From positions 143,537 to 207,536 of the forward strand of contig NZ_JASITE010000014.1 in the NCBI RefSeq assembly GCF_030767025.1: DNA of 64,000 nucleotides, written 5' to 3'. Position 1 is the stretch's first letter, and every line of letters begins with the position of its first letter. The notes beneath the pieces are model-generated. The model did no database searches, was not told the DNA's origin, and saw only the letters and a program-made list of their open reading frames with translations. The translations under genes and the position numbers were made by a program. Source of the DNA: Nocardia sp. CC227C (GTDB taxonomy: Bacteria; Actinomycetota; Actinomycetes; Mycobacteriales; Mycobacteriaceae). Of this stretch, positions 1 to 7,868 are shown piece by piece.

Positions 1-1
1 G

Positions 2-391
2 GTGGACTTCTACCGCCGCGCCTTCGGCTTCGAACAGCTCGGCGCGAACACCGAGGGTGAGCAGCGCTTCGCCTTCCTCGGTGCCGACGGCAAGCTGGTG
101 CTGACCCTGTGGCAGCAGAGCGATGGCGAGTTCTCCGCGAAAACACCCGGCCTGCACCACCTGTCGTTCCAGGTCGAAAGCCTGGAGCAGGTGCGCTCGG
201 TGCAGTCGGTGCTCGAGGATCTGAACGTGAGCTTCGCCCACGACGGCATCGTCGCCCACGGTGAGGGCGCCTCGTCCGGCGGCATCTTCTTCAGCGACCC
301 CGACGGCATTCGCCTCGAGGTGTACGCGCCGAGCGGCGCCGAATCCGCCCCCGCGCCCAGCGGTTCCGCCCCCACCTGCGGATTCTTCTGA
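2..391 (+). CDS. VOC (glyoxalase/bleomycin resistance) family protein, 3' part
   Basis: The reading frame is open at the left edge and starts in the middle of a typical VOC domain (DFYRRAFGFEQLG is normally about 15-20 residues in), so the true start lies before the window. The visible 129 residues contain GLHHLSFQVES and FFSDPDGIRLEVY, the usual positions of the metal-binding His and Glu of the second half of the fold. VOC proteins include glyoxalases, extradiol dioxygenases and resistance proteins, and nothing here picks one. The C-terminal tail is Pro/Ala/Ser rich. An FMN-binding protein gene follows on the same strand after about 70 bases. Confidence 0.8.
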   Translation: MDFYRRAFGFEQLGANTEGEQRFAFLGADGKLVLTLWQQSDGEFSAKTPGLHHLSFQVESLEQVRSVQSVLEDLNVSFAHDGIVAHGEGASSGGIFFSDPDGIRLEVYAPSGAESAPAPSGSAPTCGFF

Positions 392-459
392 CCTACGACG
401 TGATTCACCCGGTGCGGGCGCAGCGCCCGCACCGGTGCGGACGAATGCCGGAGAACGAG

Positions 460-1347
460 ATGACCACCAGCTATCACCCGGGCGAGGTGGCCGTGCAGCA
501 GCGCATGGGCCAGTCCGATATCGCCCAGCACGTCGGACGCATGATCCGCGCCGAGATACCGCACACCGCGGCGGCCTTTCTCGCCGAACAGCCGCTGGTC
601 GTGATCGCCGCCGCCGATGACGCCGGTCGACCGTGGGCGAGCCAGCTCATCGGCCCGGCCGGATTCGCGCGTGCCACCGACGAGCGCACCATCGTGGTGG
701 ACGCACAGCCCACCGCCGCCGATCCGCTCGCCGAGCCCCTGCGTTCCACCCGGCACATCGGCATGATCGCCCTGCAACCGCAGCGCCGACGGCGAATGCG
801 CGTCAACGGCGTCACCGAACCGACCGAGCGCGGGCTGCGCATCACCACCGACCAGGTGTACTCCAACTGCCCGAAGTACATCACCCGTCGCACCATCGAC
901 GACTGGAGCGGTGCATCCGCGGTCACCGTGCACCGATCGGCCGAGCTGAACGCCGCGCAGCAACGGGCGATCGCCGCCGCCGACACCTTCTTCGTCGCCT
1001 CCGCCGACCCGGACGGCAATGCCGACGCCTCCCACCGCGGCGGCAATCCCGGTTTCCTCCAGGTGCTCTCGCCCACGCGCCTGCGGTGGCCGGACTACCG
1101 CGGCAACTCCATGTTCATGACGCTGGGCAATATCGCCGCTGACCCGCGATGTGGGCTGCTGATTCCGGACTGGCGCGGCGGCTCGACCCTGCAGCTGACC
1201 GGAACAGCGGAAATAATCTGGGATGACACGACATTCGCGCCCGGCTCGCAGGCCACGGTGGACTTCGCCGTTGCCGAGGTCATCGAGATCGGCGGTGCCA
1301 GTCCGCTGCGCTGGGGTGCGTCCGAACTGTCTCCCGTGAACCCCTGA
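460..1347 (+). CDS. Pyridoxamine 5'-phosphate oxidase-family FMN-binding protein
   Basis: A 295-residue protein of the split-barrel flavin-binding family. PFLA-type features are WASQLIGPAGFARATDE near the N-terminus and, in the second half, RWPDYRGNSMFMTLGNI followed by GLLIPDW, the FMN phosphate-binding part of this family. The start at ATG 460 is chosen because GGAG at 450-453 is six bases upstream; an earlier in-frame ATG at 445 has no such site. Members of this length often reduce or bind small electrophiles, but the substrate cannot be read. It probably forms a transcription unit with the DUF1348 gene 22 bases downstream. Confidence 0.8.
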   Translation: MTTSYHPGEVAVQQRMGQSDIAQHVGRMIRAEIPHTAAAFLAEQPLVVIAAADDAGRPWASQLIGPAGFARATDERTIVVDAQPTAADPLAEPLRSTRHIGMIALQPQRRRRMRVNGVTEPTERGLRITTDQVYSNCPKYITRRTIDDWSGASAVTVHRSAELNAAQQRAIAAADTFFVASADPDGNADASHRGGNPGFLQVLSPTRLRWPDYRGNSMFMTLGNIAADPRCGLLIPDWRGGSTLQLTGTAEIIWDDTTFAPGSQATVDFAVAEVIEIGGASPLRWGASELSPVNP

Positions 1348-1369
1348 ATCCACTCCCGAAAGGATCGCC

Positions 1370-1822
1370 ATGCGACCCCCACTGCCCCCGTTCGATCTGG
1401 AATCGGCTCAGACCAAGGTCCGCGCCGCCGAGAATGCCTGGAACACCCGCGATCCGGAAACCGTCGCACAGGCGTACACGGAGGATTCCGTGTGGCGCAA
1501 TCGCGATGAGTTCATGACCGGCCGCGCCGAGATCGTCGACTTCCTGAAGCGCAAGTGGGCCAAGGAGAACGGCTATGCGCTGCGCAAGGAACTGTGGGGA
1601 TTCCGGGAGAACCGCATCGCTGTCCGCTTCCAGTACGAATGGCACGACGAGGACGGCCAGTGGTACCGCAGCTACGGCAACGAGCTGTGGGAGTTCTCCC
1701 CCGAGGGGCTGATGTCGCGCCGTGAGGCCAGCATCAACGACACGCCGATCGCCGAATCCGACCGCCGCATCTTCGGCCCGCGTGGTCCGGAGGAGGAGAA
1801 CGCGCTGCTGCCGATCCGGTGA
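1370..1822 (+). CDS. DUF1348 / nuclear transport factor 2-like protein
   Basis: A 150-residue protein with the compact NTF2-like fold. AENAWNTRDPETVAQAYTED and SVWRNRDEFMTGRAEI are the hallmark N-terminal helix and turn of DUF1348 proteins, and WHDEDGQWYRSYGNELWEF is the central sheet. Family members are about 150 residues, so this is full length. The biochemical role is unknown; relatives are often SnoaL-like isomerases or hydratases. An AAAGGA ribosome site precedes ATG 1370 by about six bases, and the gene follows the FMN-binding protein closely. A strong hairpin just downstream ends the unit. Confidence 0.85.
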   Translation: MRPPLPPFDLESAQTKVRAAENAWNTRDPETVAQAYTEDSVWRNRDEFMTGRAEIVDFLKRKWAKENGYALRKELWGFRENRIAVRFQYEWHDEDGQWYRSYGNELWEFSPEGLMSRREASINDTPIAESDRRIFGPRGPEEENALLPIR

Positions 1823-1830
1823 CACCCGTC

Positions 1831-1856
1831 GAGCCCCGCCCCCTCGGGCGGGGCTC
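1831..1856 (+). terminator. Rho-independent-type hairpin
   Basis: Perfect 11-bp inverted repeat, GAGCCCCGCCC, a 4-base loop, then GGGCGGGGCTC, starting nine bases after the DUF1348 stop codon. It lacks a T run, as many actinobacterial terminators do. Confidence 0.75.
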
Positions 1857-1862
1857 GATCAT

Positions 1863-1886
1863 GTGGTCGTGGTCGTGGTCGTGGTC
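1863..1886. repeat. Hexanucleotide repeat (GTGGTC)x4
   Basis: Four exact copies of GTGGTC lie between the terminator and the promoter region of the tryptophan dioxygenase gene. No protein is encoded here with confidence; the repeat could vary in copy number. Confidence 0.8.
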
Positions 1887-1973
1887 GATGGCAGCATCTA
1901 TGACGGATTCGTGGCGGACGTCACGGTTATGTACTAACCTGGGATGGTCGGCACCGGATGAGTGGGGACCGCC

Positions 1974-2768
1974 ATGACCTACAGCGCCTATCTGGACCTG
2001 GAGACGCTGCTCGGGGCGCAGCATCCGGTCAGCAGGCCGCCGCAGCACGATGAGATGCTGTTCATCATCCAGCACCAGACCACGGAGCTGTGGCTCAAGC
2101 TGGTGCTGCACGAAATACGGGCGGCGCGTGCGGCTTTCGACGACGACGAACCCGATATCGCACTGAAGTGCATCGCGCGGGTGAAACACATCCAGAAGAC
2201 GCTGACCGAGCAGTGGTCGGTACTGGCGACCATGACGCCCACCGAGTACGCGCGGTTTCGCGGGGCGCTCGGAAACTCCTCCGGATTCCAGTCGTATCAG
2301 TACCGGGCCGTGGAATTCGTTCTCGGCAACAAGAATCCGGCGATCCTGCCGGTATTCGCCGACGAGCCGCGGGCCGCGGCGGAGTTGGCGGCATTGATCT
2401 CCGAACCCACGCTCTACGACGCGTGCTGGCGGCATCTCGCGCGGGCCGGACTGGCGGTGCCGCGGTCGACCCTGGAACGCGACGTCACCGCGCCCTATGC
2501 GCTCGATCCCGCGCTGCTTCCGCTGGTGCGGTCGGTATACCGTGCGCCGCAGGACCATTGGGCGGCCTACGAGACCTTCGAGGAACTGGTCGACCTGGAG
2601 GAGAACTTCCAGCTGTGGCGGTTCCGGCACCTGCGGACGGTGCTGCGGACCATCGGATCCGCGCGGGGGACCGGGGGAACCGGCGGCGCCGGATTCCTGC
2701 GCCGCGCCCTCGAGGTCAGCTTCTTTCCGGAACTGTTCGCCGTCCGCACCGAAACGGGAGCGTCATGA
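1974..2768 (+). CDS. kynA: Tryptophan 2,3-dioxygenase
   Basis: Heme enzyme that opens the indole ring of L-tryptophan to N-formylkynurenine, the first step of the kynurenine pathway. The 264-residue length is normal for bacterial enzymes. HDEMLFIIQHQTTELWLKL near residues 23-41 carries the substrate-pocket His and aromatic residues; FRGALGNSSGFQSYQYR follows, and WRFRHLRTVLRTIGSARGTGG near the C-terminus holds the proximal heme-ligand region and the GTGG loop. ATG 1974 has GGGGA six bases upstream. Its stop overlaps the kynureninase start by four bases (ATGA), so the two are translationally coupled. No kynurenine formamidase is visible nearby. Confidence 0.95.
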   Translation: MTYSAYLDLETLLGAQHPVSRPPQHDEMLFIIQHQTTELWLKLVLHEIRAARAAFDDDEPDIALKCIARVKHIQKTLTEQWSVLATMTPTEYARFRGALGNSSGFQSYQYRAVEFVLGNKNPAILPVFADEPRAAAELAALISEPTLYDACWRHLARAGLAVPRSTLERDVTAPYALDPALLPLVRSVYRAPQDHWAAYETFEELVDLEENFQLWRFRHLRTVLRTIGSARGTGGTGGAGFLRRALEVSFFPELFAVRTETGAS

Positions 2769-4009
2769 CCCGCGGCCACACCGACTTCACCACTCGGGCA
2801 ACGGCTCTCGATGCCGCCGATCCGCTGGCGGCGTACCCGGGCGAGTTCGTCGGCAGTGACGATCCGGAGATCGTCGCCTATCTCGACGGCAACTCTCTCG
2901 GCCGCCCCACCCGCCGGACCGCCGAGCGCCTGTCCGCCTTCGTGACCGAGGCATGGGGCCGCAGACTCATTCGCGGCTGGGACGAGGAGTGGTTCGATCT
3001 GCCGCTGACCCTCGGCGATCGGATCGGCGGCGCCCTGCTCGGCGCCGCGCCCGGACAGACCACCATGGGCGACTCCACCAGCGTGCTGCTCTACAAGCTC
3101 GCGCGCGGTGCGCTGGCCCTGCGGCCGGGGCGCACCGAGATCGTGCTCGACCGCGACAACTTCCCCACCGACCGCTACCTGATGGAATCCGTCGCCGCCG
3201 AATGCGGGATGACCCTGCGCTGGATCGATGCGGACTTCGCAGGGGGCGTCACCGCCGCGGAACTGGCCGCCGTGGTCTCCGAACGCACGGCACTGGTGGT
3301 GCTCAGCCACGTCGCCTACCGCTCCGGTTACCTGCTCGACGCGCCCGCCGTCACCGCCGTCACACACGCCGCCGGGGCCATGCTGCTGCTCGACGTCTGT
3401 CATTCCGTCGGTGCGGTGGAGATCGAACTCGACGCCTGGGGAGTCGATTTCGCGGCCGGATGCACCTACAAGTACCTCAATGGCGGGCCTGGATCGCCCG
3501 CCTTCGCCTACGTGCGCGCCGATCAGCTGGCCGACTTCCGGCAGCCGATCTGGGGCTGGATGGGCCGGGAGGACCCCTTCGGCATGGCACAGGGATACGT
3601 GCCCGCATCCGGTATCCGGCGCGTGATCAGCGCCAGCCCCGGCATCGTGGGGATGCTCCCGATCCAGGACATGCTCGATCTCATCGAGGCGGCCGGGCTG
3701 CCGCGGGTGCGCGCGAAGTCGTTGGCGCTCACCGAGTTCGCGCTCGAACTCGTGCGGGAGTGGCTGGTGCCCCGCGGCGTGGCGGTATCCTCGCCGAGCG
3801 ATCCGGCGCGGCGTGGCGGGCACGTCACCATCGACCACCCGCGGTTCCGGGAGATCACCGCGCGGCTGTGGCAGCGTGGCGTCATGCCCGACTTCCGGCA
3901 GCCGCACGGTATCCGCCTGGGCCTGAGCCCGCTGAGCACCACCTTCGGTGAGGTGCTCGCCGGGGTGGCCGCCATCCGCGACGAACTCGACGCCGATCCC
4001 GATGCCTGA
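2765..4009 (+). CDS. kynU: Kynureninase
   Basis: PLP enzyme that cleaves L-kynurenine to anthranilate and alanine. The 414-residue protein has the fold-type I arrangement: DGNSLGRPT near the N-terminus, a DSTSVLLYK phosphate-binding segment, LLLDVCHSVGAVEIELD with the Asp that pairs with the pyridine nitrogen, and CTYKYLNGGPGSPAF, in which Lys236 should form the Schiff base. The ATG lies inside the end of kynA (4-base overlap), and its own stop overlaps the following regulator by eight bases. The product could feed anthranilate to tryptophan, quinolone or siderophore-like biosynthesis, or to catabolism; this window does not say which. Confidence 0.95.
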   Translation: MTRGHTDFTTRATALDAADPLAAYPGEFVGSDDPEIVAYLDGNSLGRPTRRTAERLSAFVTEAWGRRLIRGWDEEWFDLPLTLGDRIGGALLGAAPGQTTMGDSTSVLLYKLARGALALRPGRTEIVLDRDNFPTDRYLMESVAAECGMTLRWIDADFAGGVTAAELAAVVSERTALVVLSHVAYRSGYLLDAPAVTAVTHAAGAMLLLDVCHSVGAVEIELDAWGVDFAAGCTYKYLNGGPGSPAFAYVRADQLADFRQPIWGWMGREDPFGMAQGYVPASGIRRVISASPGIVGMLPIQDMLDLIEAAGLPRVRAKSLALTEFALELVREWLVPRGVAVSSPSDPARRGGHVTIDHPRFREITARLWQRGVMPDFRQPHGIRLGLSPLSTTFGEVLAGVAAIRDELDADPDA

Positions 4010-4940
4010 GCTCCGCGACGCCACCGCGAGCGCGATCCTCGACGACATCGATTCCCGGCCCGGCAGTGTCACCTCGCTGGCGCGGACCGTGCTGGGCGCG
4101 TACGTGCGCGAACTCGGCGGCTGGATCGCCATCGCCGACTTCGGTGGACTGCTCGCGGCGCTCGGGGTGCCGGAGCAGAGTGCGCGCACGGCGGTCGCCC
4201 GGTTGAAGGGCAAGGGTGTGCTCGATGCCGAAACGCGCGGCGGCAGGAGCGGATACCGGCTCACGTCGGCCGCCGAGGCCATGTACGCCCGGGGTGACGC
4301 CCGCATCTTCGGCTTCCGGCGGATGGGTGACGACGATCCCTGGCAGCTGATCTGCTTCGGCATCCCGGAATCGGCGCGCGCGGCGCGACATCAGCTGCGC
4401 CGCAGGCTGTCCGCCATCGGCTGCGGGACGGTCGCGCCCGGACTGTGGATCTGCCCGCACTATCTCGCCGACGAGGCCGCGGCCATTGTCACGGCGCTCG
4501 GACTCGACGAATACGTGACCACCTTTCGCGCCACCGATACCACCGTGCCGACGACGCCGCGCGCCGCGGCGGCGCGGTGGTGGGATCTGGACGACCTCGC
4601 CCGGCGGCACCGTGCCTTCCTGGCACGCCACGGCGGGAGCTTCGCCGAGGCCGCCGGTGACGTCGCCGGTGACGTCGCCGATGACGCGGACGCGGTCGAC
4701 GAGCGTGCCGCCGGCGGGGCGGCGGGCGATCGAGGCGGGGACGACGAGTGGGCGTTCCGGATCTTCGTCCCGTTGCTCGACGAATGGCGGACGATTCCCT
4801 ACCTCGATCCCGGGCTGCCCGAGCGCATGCTGCCCCCGGACTGGCCCGGCCCGGCCAGCGTGCGGCTGTTCGCCGCCGTCCGCGACCGCTGTCTGGGGCC
4901 GAGCCTGCGCTGGGTACGGTCGGTCGTCGACCCCCGGTGA
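4002..4940 (+). CDS. PaaX-family transcriptional regulator
   Basis: A 312-residue regulator of the PaaX type, with an N-terminal winged helix (LARTVLGAYVRELGGWIAIADF, a segment split here only for description: the GALVRELGGW-like block is at about residues 28-42) and the PaaX-like middle and C-terminal domains (WQLICFGIPE, APGLWICPHY). In characterised PaaX proteins the effector is phenylacetyl-CoA; the position here, overlapping kynU by eight bases, suggests a local role over tryptophan breakdown with a CoA thioester or kynurenine-related effector. Residues about 215-245 form an Asp/Ala/Gly-rich insert with a VAGDVAGDVADDAD repeat that looks disordered. The start ATG 4002 is the first that keeps the domain intact. 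Confidence 0.85.
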   Translation: MPELRDATASAILDDIDSRPGSVTSLARTVLGAYVRELGGWIAIADFGGLLAALGVPEQSARTAVARLKGKGVLDAETRGGRSGYRLTSAAEAMYARGDARIFGFRRMGDDDPWQLICFGIPESARAARHQLRRRLSAIGCGTVAPGLWICPHYLADEAAAIVTALGLDEYVTTFRATDTTVPTTPRAAAARWWDLDDLARRHRAFLARHGGSFAEAAGDVAGDVADDADAVDERAAGGAAGDRGGDDEWAFRIFVPLLDEWRTIPYLDPGLPERMLPPDWPGPASVRLFAAVRDRCLGPSLRWVRSVVDPR

Positions 4941-4999
4941 CCGGCCGTGCGCGGCGGGTCGTCCGACCGATCCGCGTGTCGAGGGGCGCGTCGCTTGCA

Positions 5000-5015
5000 T
5001 CGAACATCTGTTCGT
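5000..5015. promoter_or_regulatory. LexA-binding SOS box of recA
   Basis: TCGAACATCTGTTCGT is a nearly perfect palindrome matching the mycobacterial/Bacillus-type LexA box (CGAAC-N4-GTTCG). It lies 91 bases upstream of recA, where such boxes are found in related genera, and predicts DNA-damage induction of recA-recX. Confidence 0.9.
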
Positions 5016-5106
5016 CTAAGCTCGGCGGCGGAACTTGTCGGTGCCGCCCTCTACCGTGGGCGCCAACCACAGATTGAGACTCACCCGTCGAGAAGGGGAC
5101 CAGACG

Positions 5107-6144
5107 ATGGCACCACAGGCTTTTGACCGCGACAAGGCGCTCGAACTGGCGTTGGCGCAGGTCGAGAAGAGCTTCGGCAAGGGCGCGGTCATGCGCCTGG
5201 GCGAAGAGGCGCGCCAGCCCATTGCGGTGATTCCGACGGGGTCCATCGCCCTCGATGTCGCCCTCGGTCTCGGCGGCCTGCCGCGTGGGCGCATCGTCGA
5301 GGTCTACGGTCCGGAATCCTCCGGTAAGACCACCGTCGCCCTGCACGCGGTAGCCAACGCGCAGGCACAGGGCGGTGTGGCGGCGTTCATCGACGCCGAG
5401 CACGCGCTCGATCCGGACTACGCCCGCAAGCTGGGTGTCGACACCGACGCGCTGCTGGTCTCCCAGCCCGACACCGGTGAGCAGGCCCTGGAGATCGCCG
5501 ACATGCTGGTGCGCTCCGGCGCCATCGACATCATCGTCATCGACTCGGTGGCCGCCCTGGTGCCGCGCGCCGAGATCGAGGGCGAGATGGGCGACAGCCA
5601 CGTTGGTCTGCAGGCCCGCCTGATGAGCCAGGCGCTGCGCAAGATGACCTCGGCGCTCAACAACTCCGGCACCACCGCCATCTTCATCAACCAGCTGCGC
5701 GAGAAGATCGGCGTCATGTTCGGCTCGCCCGAGACCACCACCGGCGGCAAGGCGCTGAAGTTCTACGCCTCGGTGCGCCTGGACGTGCGCCGTATCGAGA
5801 CCCTCAAGGACGGCTCCGACGCGGTCGGCAACCGTACCCGCGTGAAGGTCGTCAAGAACAAGGTCAGCCCGCCGTTCAAGCAGGCCGAGTTCGACATTCT
5901 CTACGGCGTGGGCATCTCCAAGGAGGGCTCGATCATCGATATGGGTGTCGAGCAGGGCTTCATCCGCAAGTCCGGCTCCTGGTACACCTACGAGGGCGAC
6001 CAGCTCGGCCAGGGCAAGGAGAACGCCCGCAAGTTCCTGCTGGAGAACACCGACGTGCGCGACGAGATCGAGAAGAAGATCAAGGAGAAGCTCGGCATCG
6101 GCGCTGATGTGACCGTGGGCGAAGAGGCCCCGGCCGACTTCTGA
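5107..6144 (+). CDS. recA: Recombinase A
   Basis: ATP-dependent strand-exchange protein and LexA co-protease. The 345 residues are collinear with other RecA proteins: MRLGEEARQPIAVIPTGS, Walker A GPESSGKTT, Walker B region IDIIVIDSVAALVP, loop region GDSHVGLQARLMSQALRK, and the C-terminal WYTYEGDQLGQGKENAR. No intein is present, unlike the M. tuberculosis gene. ATG 5107 follows an AAGGGGACC ribosome site; the in-frame GTG at 5035 would add a non-conserved leader and lies in the promoter. An SOS box is upstream and recX begins seven bases downstream. Confidence 0.99.
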   Translation: MAPQAFDRDKALELALAQVEKSFGKGAVMRLGEEARQPIAVIPTGSIALDVALGLGGLPRGRIVEVYGPESSGKTTVALHAVANAQAQGGVAAFIDAEHALDPDYARKLGVDTDALLVSQPDTGEQALEIADMLVRSGAIDIIVIDSVAALVPRAEIEGEMGDSHVGLQARLMSQALRKMTSALNNSGTTAIFINQLREKIGVMFGSPETTTGGKALKFYASVRLDVRRIETLKDGSDAVGNRTRVKVVKNKVSPPFKQAEFDILYGVGISKEGSIIDMGVEQGFIRKSGSWYTYEGDQLGQGKENARKFLLENTDVRDEIEKKIKEKLGIGADVTVGEEAPADF

Positions 6145-6151
6145 TCCCTCG

Positions 6152-7480
6152 ATGACCGATCGGGACACCCCCGAGCCCCGGCCCACCTCGCCGGGGCTCG
6201 GCAACACCCGCCTGGAAGCGGTGGAACGTCTCCGCCGCCAACTCGACGCCATCGAATCCCGCACCCGCACGGCGGACAGGCCGTCGCACCTCGCCCGCTA
6301 CGGCACCGGCGTCTACAGCGCCGAAACCTACGGTCGCCGCCCGGACGAGGACGACACTGACGACGGGTACCCGGAGGAACCCACCCCGCACCGCACCCCG
6401 GCGCGGCGGCGAGCGGCCGCGCCCGACGCGGGGCACGACGCCGAACCCGATGTGGAGCAGCCGTATTCGGTGACAGCGCGTCCGCGTCGCGCTCCCTCCG
6501 GTTCCCGGGCACGGCGCGGGCGGGCCGATGCGGCATCGAAGGTCGTGCCGGAGCGAGCCGCCCACCACGGGGTGGCGGGGGACGAGGACGCCGACGGCGA
6601 TATCGAAGGCGGCGGCCGTGACCGCCGCGGTCGCCGGGCCGACACATCTGAAGCCTCCGGCACCTCCGATACCCCCGAGGGCTCGCATCGGCGCGGCAGG
6701 CGGTATCGGCGCACGGATATCGGTGCGGAGCCCGATTCCGCTGTCTCGGCGGAGGAGCGCGGTGGTTTCGAGGGGATGTCCGGCGGTCGAGGTCGGCGAT
6801 ATCGGCGCACGGGCTTCGGCGGGGAGTCTGATTCCGGTGCGGCGGTCGAGCGGGAACGGGGTCGGGGCGGTTCGGATGTCGCCGGGCCGGGTGGTGAGCC
6901 CGAAGAGTCCGATGGGCGGCGTGGTCGGGGCCGTGGGGCGCGTCGGCGGTCGGGCGGTGGGGGCGAGCCGGGGGAGGGGTTGCCCGGGGGCGGGACCGAG
7001 GCACAGGCCAAGGATGTGTGTCTGCGGCTGTTGACCGACCGGGCTCGGAGCCGGGCGGAGTTGGCGGATCGGCTGGCGGCGAAGGGGTTCTCCGCCGAGG
7101 TGGCGGAGCGGGCGCTGGATCGTTTGGCCGACGTGGGGCTGATCGACGATGCGGCGTTCGCGGAGCAATGGGTGCATTCCCGGCACACTTTTTCCGGTAA
7201 AGGGAAGAAAGCGCTGGCGCAGGAATTGCGGCGCAAGGGGGTCGCGCCGGAGGACGCGGAATCGGCGTTGGCCGGGATAAGCGCCGAGGACGAGCACGAG
7301 CGCGCCACCGAGCTGGTGCGGCGCAAATTGCGCACCCTGCCGCGAGATCTGGATCGGGAGAAGACCATTCGCCGGTTGGTGGGGATGCTGGCGCGGCGCG
7401 GATACAACCAGTCCACCGCCTTCACGGTGGTGAAAGCCGAACTGGCCGACCGGGATCTCGCCGAACCCGACTCCCACTGA
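6152..7480 (+). CDS. recX: RecX regulator with a long low-complexity N-terminal extension
   Basis: RecX binds RecA filaments and limits recombinase activity. Only the last ~155 of 442 residues are the RecX domain: CLRLLTDRARSRAELADRL, IDDAAFAEQWVHSRHTFSGK, and KLRTLPRDLDREKTIRRLVG are the three tandem three-helix repeats. The first ~285 residues are rich in Arg, Gly, Asp, Glu and Pro and contain repeated GRRYRRT motifs (about residues 186 and 213), unlike the ~170-residue RecX of M. tuberculosis. ATG 6152 is seven bases after the recA stop, so the extension is probably translated, although a downstream internal start cannot be ruled out. It is co-transcribed with recA under LexA. Confidence 0.92.
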   Translation: MTDRDTPEPRPTSPGLGNTRLEAVERLRRQLDAIESRTRTADRPSHLARYGTGVYSAETYGRRPDEDDTDDGYPEEPTPHRTPARRRAAAPDAGHDAEPDVEQPYSVTARPRRAPSGSRARRGRADAASKVVPERAAHHGVAGDEDADGDIEGGGRDRRGRRADTSEASGTSDTPEGSHRRGRRYRRTDIGAEPDSAVSAEERGGFEGMSGGRGRRYRRTGFGGESDSGAAVERERGRGGSDVAGPGGEPEESDGRRGRGRGARRRSGGGGEPGEGLPGGGTEAQAKDVCLRLLTDRARSRAELADRLAAKGFSAEVAERALDRLADVGLIDDAAFAEQWVHSRHTFSGKGKKALAQELRRKGVAPEDAESALAGISAEDEHERATELVRRKLRTLPRDLDREKTIRRLVGMLARRGYNQSTAFTVVKAELADRDLAEPDSH

Positions 7481-7598
7481 CCAGCGTCACCGGATTCGCC
7501 CCCGGTCGGGCGGCGGATTATTCGAGCGCGCGGTCGGAATGTCTCGTCTACTATCGCGGACGACGGCTGCGGCCGGACGATAGCGGGGGTGGGAAGAT

Positions 7599-7868
7599 AT
7601 GGGACCTCGTCTACCGGTCGCGAGGTGCGATCGGGATGCCGGGTGGGGGCGACGGGTGGAGAACACGTCGGTGACGATCGGTGCGATGGCCACGAAATCC
7701 ATTGCGCTGTGCGCGATCGCTGAAATCCGGGGCACGCACCGGCTGGCCGACCCGACCGGCCGCCGGCACCGGGCGCCGTCGCGCGTCGACGCAACGCCGT
7801 CCACCCGCCCGCGACCCGCCGCCTGCGGCACGGCCGCCGACGCCATGGCTGCGAGGACCACCCGGTGA
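7599..7868 (+). CDS. Small hypothetical protein upstream of the PP2C gene
   Basis: An 89-residue frame from ATG 7599, with GGGAAG four bases upstream and a TACTAT -10-like element near 7550. Its stop overlaps the GTG start of the PP2C gene by four bases (GTGA), an arrangement that suggests translational coupling. The sequence is basic and Ala/Arg/Pro rich (ATKSIALCAIAEIRGTHRL is the only non-repetitive part) and matches no family I recognise. It may instead be a 5' leader with a chance frame. Confidence 0.3.
   Translation: MGPRLPVARCDRDAGWGRRVENTSVTIGAMATKSIALCAIAEIRGTHRLADPTGRRHRAPSRVDATPSTRPRPAACGTAADAMAARTTR

Noticed and set aside
10..1371. 453-codon minus-strand frame opposite the first two genes
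   Set aside because: No family features; the plus strand encodes recognisable VOC and FMN-binding proteins.
5035..5106. Upstream in-frame start for recA (GTG 5035)
   Set aside because: It would add 24 residues not seen in RecA proteins and lies within the promoter, just after the SOS box.
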